A DNA stretch of 64,000 nucleotides, taken from NCBI GenBank assembly GCA_033851265.1, contig JAWWOW010000016.1:124001-188000 (forward strand), written 5' to 3'. Under the pieces are notes generated by a model. It did no database searches and was not told the origin of the DNA. It worked only from the letters and a program-made list of their open reading frames with translations. This DNA is from JAWWOW01 sp033851265. GTDB lineage: Bacteria; Actinomycetota; Actinomycetes; JAWWOW01. Below, piece after piece: positions 58,897 to 64,000 of the stretch; the first letter of the stretch is position 1; each line of letters opens with the position of its first letter. The position numbers and the translations under genes were made by a program.

Positions 58897-59723
58897 GTAG
58901 TAAGCCTCGGCCAGACCTGCAGATACGGGTACGGGTCGATCTGCCCGGCCGCCGACCCGGTGATCGAGATGCCGAGGTGCAGGTGCGGTGGTGTGGTGCG
59001 CGCGTTGCCCGTGTTGCCGGAGGCCCCGAGGAGCTGTCCGGGTTCGACGATCTGGCCGGGAGCGAGCCTCGGCTCGGCCCCGGACAGATGCGCGTAGTAG
59101 TAGCGCCAGCCGTCCTCGCCGCGCAACGTGATGGTGATGCCGCCCTTGCCGACTTCCGTGCGGGTTAGGCGCAGCACCTCGGCGCGGACGCAGGCGACGA
59201 CCGGCGTGCCGATCGCGGTGAAGATGTCGCTGGCTGGGTAGTCGTGGTGGCCTTGCGTGTACGAGTTCGGTCCGGCGACCGGGAACACGTAACGCTTGGC
59301 GTCGAGTGGTGGTCCGTTCGGGTGATAGTCGTAGCCGTAGCTGGCGGCGAGGACGAGCACGTCGTGGACGAGCGTGCTCGTCGGTGGGTAGTTCGTCAGC
59401 GCTTTGACGGCGTCCCAGGCGCCGCCAGGGAGACGGTCGGCGCGCAACAGTTGCTGCGCGCCGGTCAGGATCTGCGAGGGCGTCGTTCTGAAGTCGGTCG
59501 TGACGTCGGCGACTGCGACCAGCAGCGCTGGGGGCAGGGCGACGGTGCGGGCTGCGTTGAGAAATGCAGCCCGCAGCTCAACCGGTGCGGCGGCGACTTG
59601 CTCGTCGTCGGAAGCCCCGGCAGCCGCCGTCGGAGCGGCGGTCGATCCGCCTGCGATCGCGGCGACCAGCAGCAGCGGGATCCCGAAGATCGCCGCGAAC
59701 GTCGCGAGCAGGATCCGTTTCAC
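58893..59723 (-). CDS. M23-type peptidase of the conjugation system
   Basis: The 276-residue protein has an N-terminal membrane/signal helix (LLATFAAIFGIPLLLVAAIA). A helical lytic-domain-like part follows (AAFLNAARTVALPPALLVAV), then the LytM/M23 domain: HHDYPASDIFTAIGTPVVAC (zinc His ~156, Asp ~163) and HLHLG (~246). These enzymes cleave peptidoglycan cross-links so that the transfer channel can cross the wall. Its gene lies between the coupling ATPase and VirB4 genes, overlapping each by 4 bases, in the position usual for Gram-positive type IV systems. Confidence 0.88.
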   Translation of the reverse strand: MKRILLATFAAIFGIPLLLVAAIAGGSTAAPTAAAGASDDEQVAAAPVELRAAFLNAARTVALPPALLVAVADVTTDFRTTPSQILTGAQQLLRADRLPGGAWDAVKALTNYPPTSTLVHDVLVLAASYGYDYHPNGPPLDAKRYVFPVAGPNSYTQGHHDYPASDIFTAIGTPVVACVRAEVLRLTRTEVGKGGITITLRGEDGWRYYYAHLSGAEPRLAPGQIVEPGQLLGASGNTGNARTTPPHLHLGISITGSAAGQIDPYPYLQVWPRLTT

Positions 59724-61633
59724 CGGCGTGGACCTGATGACGCGAGCTCGTGTTCGGCTCGTGCGCCGACGATGTGGACGGGAGTTCGCATCGTCGGCGT
59801 GATCAGCAGACCGCTCCCCCGCTGACCGGGTTGCAGGAGTTCGGCCTCGGCGTCGGTCAGTCCGAGGCCGGTTGCGACCGCGGCACGTTCGTGGTCTTCG
59901 CAGCCGAGCAGCAGTTTCGTCGCGGCGTTCGCGAGAACTGCTTCGCCGGATGGGTGGCCGAGGAAGTCCGACAGCCGTTGCGTGACGATCTCGAGGGCGA
60001 CGCCGTACTTTCGCGCCCGGCGGGCGAACTGCGCGAGCAGTCCGGCCGCCGGCGGGTCGTCGAGAAGCAGATGAGCCTCGTCGACGACGACCAGGCGTCG
60101 TCGTTCAATGTCCGCGGCCATCGTCTGCCACCACGACCACGCGAGCACGCAGGCCATGACCGCCGGCCGCACACGTTCGGAGACCGCGCGCAGGTCGAAC
60201 ACGACAAGGTCAGGCGGATCGTTCAGGTCAGGGTTGGGCGCGAACAGATCAGCGACGCTGCCGGCCGCCGCCGGGGCGAGCCGGGCGGCGAGGTCGGCGC
60301 CGGTGAACGGTGGGTGAGCCGCGATGTCCATGACGCTGGCCAACAGGTCACCGGCCGTCACTGCCGTTGGTTTGTCTGCGCGCAGGATCGCCAACGCCCG
60401 GTCGAGCAACGCAAGATCCACCGCCGTCAACGGTTCGCCCAGCAATGCCGTTGCCCACGAGGCAAGGACAGACAGGCCATCGGACGCGGCGAGCCGTGGC
60501 TGGCAAGCCAACCCCACCGGGTCAAGGCCCGCTGGCTCTTCCCCGACCGCCAAGGTCAGCCCGCCGAGAACGTCGCTGACACCGCCGAACTCACCCTCGG
60601 GGTCGATCACCACCCCGGACGCGCCCGCGACGAGATGACGCATCAGTTCGAGCTTGGCCGCGTACGACTTACCAGCGCCGGAGGTCCCGACCACGAGTCG
60701 GGACGGGTTGTGCAAGGAGAAGCGGTCCACCAACAGGGGAGCCTCGGACGCTGGGTCGATGCCGGCGAGCACTCCCCCGTTGCTGATGTCCGGTCCGACC
60801 GGGTGCGGGATGGTGGCGGCGACGCTGGCCGCGTCCAGCAGCCGCCAGGGCCAGTTGATCGGGAAGCCGCCCGGTTGGGTTGCTTTCCAGGCTGGTGCTT
60901 GTTGCCAGCGCGGGATGTGGGTGCTCGCGACGAGAGCGGCGAGCGTGTCGTTGATCCACGCCGTGGTGGCGTCGAGGGCGGTGAGGTCGTCGCCCTCGAC
61001 GCCGAGCAGCACCTGTACTTGCAGGAGCTGAGTCGTGCCGCGGGCCAGCGCATCGCGGAGTGCTTCCGCCGTTTCCGCCGCTACGGCTAGGTCGGGGTCG
61101 GTGAGTCGACCGGCTTGTTCATCGAGTGCTGACGTTGATGCCACCGCGGATAGCCGGCGGCGCAGCATCTTGGCGGCAAGGGGCCGCTGCACCGGTCGCA
61201 GGTGCAGCATCACCGCAGCGCAGTCTTCAGCGATGTCGCTCAGCCAGTTGGGGTTGAGGGCGGCGGGCCAGCCGATGAGCGCGATCACGCGCGCGACACG
61301 TCCGTCGGCCAGACGGACGTGATCGCGCGCCTCCTGCCGAACCTCGACCGCTGCGTGGGCCGGTGGTTGGTTGCGCAGCAGAACCGTGTACCGGGCGTGC
61401 GCGGAAGCGGCGAGGTGGCGCGTCAGGCGCGCCGCCTCGCCGTCGCCGGGGACATCGACGTTCAATGTTCGAGGTCCGTGCCAGATCTGGACGGGTCGGT
61501 CGAGCGCGACGGCCATAGCCGTCCACTCGTCGAGGAGGCGTTGGCGGCCGCCCTCGTCCCGCAGAAGGTAGGGCGGGTCGCAGCGGAGTTCGATGGCCTC
61601 CGGTTCAGCAGAAGCAGTCGAGGATGTCCTCAT
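59720..61633 (-). CDS. VirB4-like conjugation ATPase
   Basis: The 637-residue protein has an N-terminal TraC/VirB4-like half, then Walker A VVGTSGAGKSYAAKLEL (~314), IDPEGEFGGVSDVLGG, Walker B RRLVVVDEAHLLLDDPPAAG (~511) and the terminal sensor region KYGVALEIVTQRLSDFLGH. It powers assembly and substrate transfer in the type IV secretion channel. Its start region overlaps the end of the PrgI-like gene by 29 bases; a slightly later start is possible. Confidence 0.9.
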   Translation of the reverse strand: MRTSSTASAEPEAIELRCDPPYLLRDEGGRQRLLDEWTAMAVALDRPVQIWHGPRTLNVDVPGDGEAARLTRHLAASAHARYTVLLRNQPPAHAAVEVRQEARDHVRLADGRVARVIALIGWPAALNPNWLSDIAEDCAAVMLHLRPVQRPLAAKMLRRRLSAVASTSALDEQAGRLTDPDLAVAAETAEALRDALARGTTQLLQVQVLLGVEGDDLTALDATTAWINDTLAALVASTHIPRWQQAPAWKATQPGGFPINWPWRLLDAASVAATIPHPVGPDISNGGVLAGIDPASEAPLLVDRFSLHNPSRLVVGTSGAGKSYAAKLELMRHLVAGASGVVIDPEGEFGGVSDVLGGLTLAVGEEPAGLDPVGLACQPRLAASDGLSVLASWATALLGEPLTAVDLALLDRALAILRADKPTAVTAGDLLASVMDIAAHPPFTGADLAARLAPAAAGSVADLFAPNPDLNDPPDLVVFDLRAVSERVRPAVMACVLAWSWWQTMAADIERRRLVVVDEAHLLLDDPPAAGLLAQFARRARKYGVALEIVTQRLSDFLGHPSGEAVLANAATKLLLGCEDHERAAVATGLGLTDAEAELLQPGQRGSGLLITPTMRTPVHIVGARAEHELASSGPRR

Positions 61634-62357
61634 CTGGATCCACCTCCCACAGCCACCACCAGGGATCGAGCACAGTGATCCGCGGCCCAGGTGTGCGAGC
61701 CGGAGTCGGTACTGGGGGCGGTGCGACGGTGCGCGGCAGCACCGAGTGAGTGCTCGGCGTTGCGGTCGGAGAAGTCGTGGCCGTGAGCGGCTCCGGCGAT
61801 GGTGATGTCGCGGCGGAGCCGCTGTGGTGTTGCTGCGACCCGGTGCCTTGTCCGCCGGTCAGCGTCCAGGGCTGCAGGTACAGAGCGACGGCGCTGACGG
61901 CGCAGGCACCGACGAGAAGGGCCACGTCGCGACTGCGAATGCGCGGACGCTTGCGCGGCTGCGACTGCTCGGCTGTTACCTCCGACGCCGGGACGTCTGA
62001 CGCGGGAGCGACCGACTGGTTGGGTTCGTCGTTCCGCCGTTCCGCCTTCTTCGGCTGTGTCGGAGCGGAGATGGGATCTCGCGACGTACGTCGGCGGCGG
62101 CGCCGATAAGTAAGGAGAGGCAGGGCCCATGCCAGCATCGGTCGGCCGCCCGGTTTCCACCAGGCGCCGAGCACCCCACCGGCGAGGAGCAACATCCCTG
62201 GGATCGCTAGCACCGGCTGCCGTCGAGCGAGAATCAGCAAGCCGACACCGACGCCAGCCACCGCGAGCCAACCGGCCGCGCGGAAGGTAATCGGCCCGAC
62301 GAGGCGGTCCTCCACATCGAGATCCGCCGGGACCTGCACCACCGGATCGCGGTTCAA
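61605..62357 (-). CDS. PrgI-like conjugation membrane protein
   Basis: ATG 62357 gives 250 residues. The N-terminus is PrgI/VirB3-like (VQVPADLDVEDRLVGPITFR). Two close membrane helices follow at ~28-45 (AAGWLAVAGVGVGLLIL) and ~50-68 (VLAIPGMLLLAGGVLGAWW). After a basic cytoplasmic loop comes a third helix near 143-160 (DVALLVGACAVSAVALYL), then a Ser/Thr/Pro-rich outer tail. The tail makes it longer than ordinary PrgI (~110-130 residues). It overlaps the pilin-like gene by 4 bases. Confidence 0.82.
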   Translation of the reverse strand: MNRDPVVQVPADLDVEDRLVGPITFRAAGWLAVAGVGVGLLILARRQPVLAIPGMLLLAGGVLGAWWKPGGRPMLAWALPLLTYRRRRRRTSRDPISAPTQPKKAERRNDEPNQSVAPASDVPASEVTAEQSQPRKRPRIRSRDVALLVGACAVSAVALYLQPWTLTGGQGTGSQQHHSGSAATSPSPEPLTATTSPTATPSTHSVLPRTVAPPPVPTPARTPGPRITVLDPWWWLWEVDPDEDILDCFC

Positions 62358-62803
62358 TTCAGCGCCGCGACAACGAGGTTCACGATCACGTTCGCGGACA
62401 GCGCGATCGCGAGTCCGGCCGCCGCAGCCACCAGGCCGCCTTTGGCGTCGGCCTGCCGGGCCGGGTTACCGGAGCTGAGCGTCCAGCGCACGCCGTTCAC
62501 CGCGATGAACAGCACAGCCACGCTGGCCGCGATGGCCGTGACGTAGTTGGTCAGCTTGCTCGCGAACGACTTGACCTGGCTGATGTCACCGCCGCTTGCT
62601 GCCAACGCGACGCTGGCCTGCTCGATGAGCACGACGAGAAGCACGCCAACCAACAGGCCCAGCCACCATGCCCGCCGCATCCACTTCGCCGGTACGAGTC
62701 GTTGTTCGGCTGTCGCTTTCCGATTGTCGACCGGTCTTGATTCGTGATCCTGGTTCTTGGTCTTGACTTTGGTTTTGGGTTTTAGGTTTTGGATTTTGAC
62801 CAT
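62354..62803 (-). CDS. VirB2/TrbC-like pilin subunit candidate
   Basis: ATG 62803 behind GGGAAGAG gives 149 residues. An odd N-terminus of alternating Lys, Thr, Asn and Gln (LKPKTKVKTKNQDH) precedes a basic region. Three hydrophobic segments follow: ~49-68 (AWWLGLLVGVLLVVLIEQA), ~85-110 (LTNYVTAIAASVAVLFIAV) and ~127-148 (GGLVAAAAGLAIALSANVIV). The second and third helices with a short loop are the VirB2-type pilin pattern. A strong hairpin separates it from the upstream VirB6-like gene. Confidence 0.75.
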   Translation of the reverse strand: MVKIQNLKPKTKVKTKNQDHESRPVDNRKATAEQRLVPAKWMRRAWWLGLLVGVLLVVLIEQASVALAASGGDISQVKSFASKLTNYVTAIAASVAVLFIAVNGVRWTLSSGNPARQADAKGGLVAAAAGLAIALSANVIVNLVVAALN

Positions 62804-62890
62804 CTCTTCCCTTCTGGTTCCTTGCTCCACTTGCCTCCGCTGCGCCCCCGCTTTTCGCCCACTCCCTCTTTCTTCTGTCCTGACGAGGGA

Positions 62891-62947
62891 GTGGGACCAG
62901 GTCGGGGGTGCGGAGTCGCCAGCGGAGCAGCCCCGACCTGGTCCCAC
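62891..62947. terminator. Strong hairpin between VirB6-like and pilin-like genes
   Basis: A perfect 17-bp stem (62891-62907 GTGGGACCAGGTCGGGG with 62931-62947) closes a 23-base loop. On the minus strand it follows the VirB6-like stop by 31 bases and precedes the pilin-like start by 88 bases. It could end or attenuate transcription inside the conjugation block. Confidence 0.75.
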
Positions 62948-62978
62948 GACCACGACCGTCGACGTGCATTTGCGCAGG

Positions 62979-64000
62979 TCACCGGGGGCGCAGCGGAGGC
63001 TCACGGGGCTTCTCTTGGCTTGGCGTCGCGCGCGGCGTCCCGCGCGGCGTCGCTGTTCGCCGCGACGCTGTACTTCCGCCCTGGGCAGATGGCGTTCGTT
63101 TCGTGGCCGAATATCGGGCTTGGGCGTTGGCCGGCGGTGTCGGCGTGACGACTCCGACCGCCGATGTTGCGACGTGCCGGGTGGTGCGACTTGCTCGTCG
63201 CAACCGGTGGCTGACTTCTGCTGCTTCCACGCCGACTGCGACTCCCGCGACCCAGCCGGGCAGCTTGGTCATCAGTGCGAGCACCGCGACGCCAGCGAGC
63301 GCGCCGGTCAGGCCGGTGCGCTCGGAGGTGAACATTGCGACGTAGGTGCCAACTAGCACGGCGTTCGCCACCGGCAGGAAGACCGTGGCCAACTGAAGGC
63401 GCCACCACAATCGCGCCACGCCCGCGCCACTCGGGAGTAGCGCGAAGCCCATCGCGACCGGCGCCAGTACGACCAGTAGCCACAGTGTTGCCCAGCGGAT
63501 GAGGCCGACTACGACGAGTGCGATGAGCAAGACGACGCCGACGGTCGTCGTGACAAGCAGTGCAAGACCCGCACCTGCGTCGCCGTGTACTGCTTGCGTC
63601 AGCGCGTTCCAGAGCGGGTTATTGCCCGAGCCGAAGCCCGCACCGACGAACGCGTCTACCAGGCGGTTGGCAAGAGCAACCTCGAGCGCGACCAGGGGCA
63701 GGGAGATCGCTGCTGTCAACAAGCAGCCCGGGAGTCGGATGCTGATCGCCTCTCTGGCTGCCATGGACAGCCGGTTCGTGTTGCCCGGGATGACGGCGAC
63801 ACCGGCGATCGCGACGAGGAGTCCGGCGCAGGCGAACAACGCGGACAGACTGACCAGCCAGTAGGAACGCAGCGTCGCCTCGACGAGCAGGTCCGGTGTG
63901 TGCAGCACGTAGCGCACGACCGGATCGGCGAGTTGTTTGAGGAAGTCATCCGAGAGCGCACGTAGCAGTGCCTTGACTGCATCGACAACTTTGCCGCCGA
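62979..64000 (-). CDS. VirB6/TrbL-like membrane protein (partial)
   Basis: The frame is open to the right edge; upstream of the Met at 63917 it still reads VVDAVKALLRALSDDFLKQL, typical of this family, so the N-terminus is missing. Six or so membrane helices follow (LVSLSALFACAGLLVAIAG, LALLVTTTVGVVLLIALVVV, LATVFLPVANAVLVGTYVAM, LTGALAGVAVLALMTKL). The C-terminal ~80 residues are basic and rich in Arg, Thr and Pro. VirB6-type proteins form the inner-membrane channel of type IV systems. Confidence 0.8.
   Translation of the reverse strand, partial: GGKVVDAVKALLRALSDDFLKQLADPVVRYVLHTPDLLVEATLRSYWLVSLSALFACAGLLVAIAGVAVIPGNTNRLSMAAREAISIRLPGCLLTAAISLPLVALEVALANRLVDAFVGAGFGSGNNPLWNALTQAVHGDAGAGLALLVTTTVGVVLLIALVVVGLIRWATLWLLVVLAPVAMGFALLPSGAGVARLWWRLQLATVFLPVANAVLVGTYVAMFTSERTGLTGALAGVAVLALMTKLPGWVAGVAVGVEAAEVSHRLRRASRTTRHVATSAVGVVTPTPPANAQARYSATKRTPSAQGGSTASRRTATPRGTPRATPSQEKPREPPLRPR

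Noticed and set aside
1..64000. CRISPR array
   Set aside because: No regularly spaced identical repeats were seen; the periodic sequence at 40-46 kb is coding YD repeats.

Overview
High-GC actinobacterial DNA. The evidence is an InhA-like enoyl reductase, ECF sigma factors with ATGA-coupled partners, a protein ending in an LATTG sortase-type signal, and frequent GTG starts with GGAGG-type ribosome sites. No rRNA or complete tRNA is visible. I cannot name the genus. The window reads as accessory DNA. It holds two 3'-half tRNA fragments (tRNA-Met at 2.9 kb beside a tyrosine recombinase, tRNA-Lys at 52.8 kb), decayed recombinase, regulator and IS3 remnants, and a conjugative type IV secretion block at the right edge.

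Layout. 0-2.5 kb: ECF sigma factor with a coupled membrane protein, divergent from a secreted CHAP protein. 2.9-4.2 kb: tRNA-Met fragment and integrase. 4.3-12.3 kb: mostly secreted or wall-associated proteins, plus pseudogenes of a dead recombinase-like protein and a SARP/BTAD regulator. 11.7-14.0 kb: response regulator, histidine kinase and secreted protein in one overlapping operon. 14.2-29.1 kb: an unusual cluster built around a KAS III (FabH-like) gene and an InhA-like enoyl reductase. Around them are four copies of a small protein ending in a GW(S/T)xP motif (family A), two copies of a second small family (family B), a TrmB/LuxR-type regulator, a receiver lacking its phospho-acceptor Asp, and two near-identical stand-alone receivers in a duplicated ~650 bp block. 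A 16-bp palindrome, TGACG-N6-CGTCA, precedes most of these units and suggests one regulon. 20.9-25.8 kb, inside that cluster: DUF4236, DUF4062 (frameshifted), a four-helix membrane protein and a TIR protein, which look like a defence or conflict insertion. 29-32 kb: small membrane and secreted proteins and a membrane-anchored ECF sigma factor.

32.6-37.6 kb: a tightly overlapping four-gene operon with a Dyp-type peroxidase and three proteins I do not recognise, two of them paralogues. 37.9-38.7 kb: broken IS3-family element. 38.8-50.05 kb: a 3589-residue Rhs/YD-repeat protein with kelch-like and LamG-like modules and a lower-GC 225-residue tail, followed by an overlapping lipoprotein gene that is the obvious immunity candidate. 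50-55 kb: membrane proteins, a secreted esterase, a DUF4917 (SIR2-like) protein and an ECF sigma factor. 55.9-64 kb: minus-strand conjugation genes (replication-relaxation protein, VirD4-like coupling ATPase, M23 peptidase, VirB4 ATPase, PrgI-like protein, pilin-like protein, VirB6/TrbL-like protein running off the edge).

The best candidates for something undescribed are the FabH/InhA/small-protein regulon with its shared palindrome and hairpin leaders, and the Dyp-peroxidase operon.
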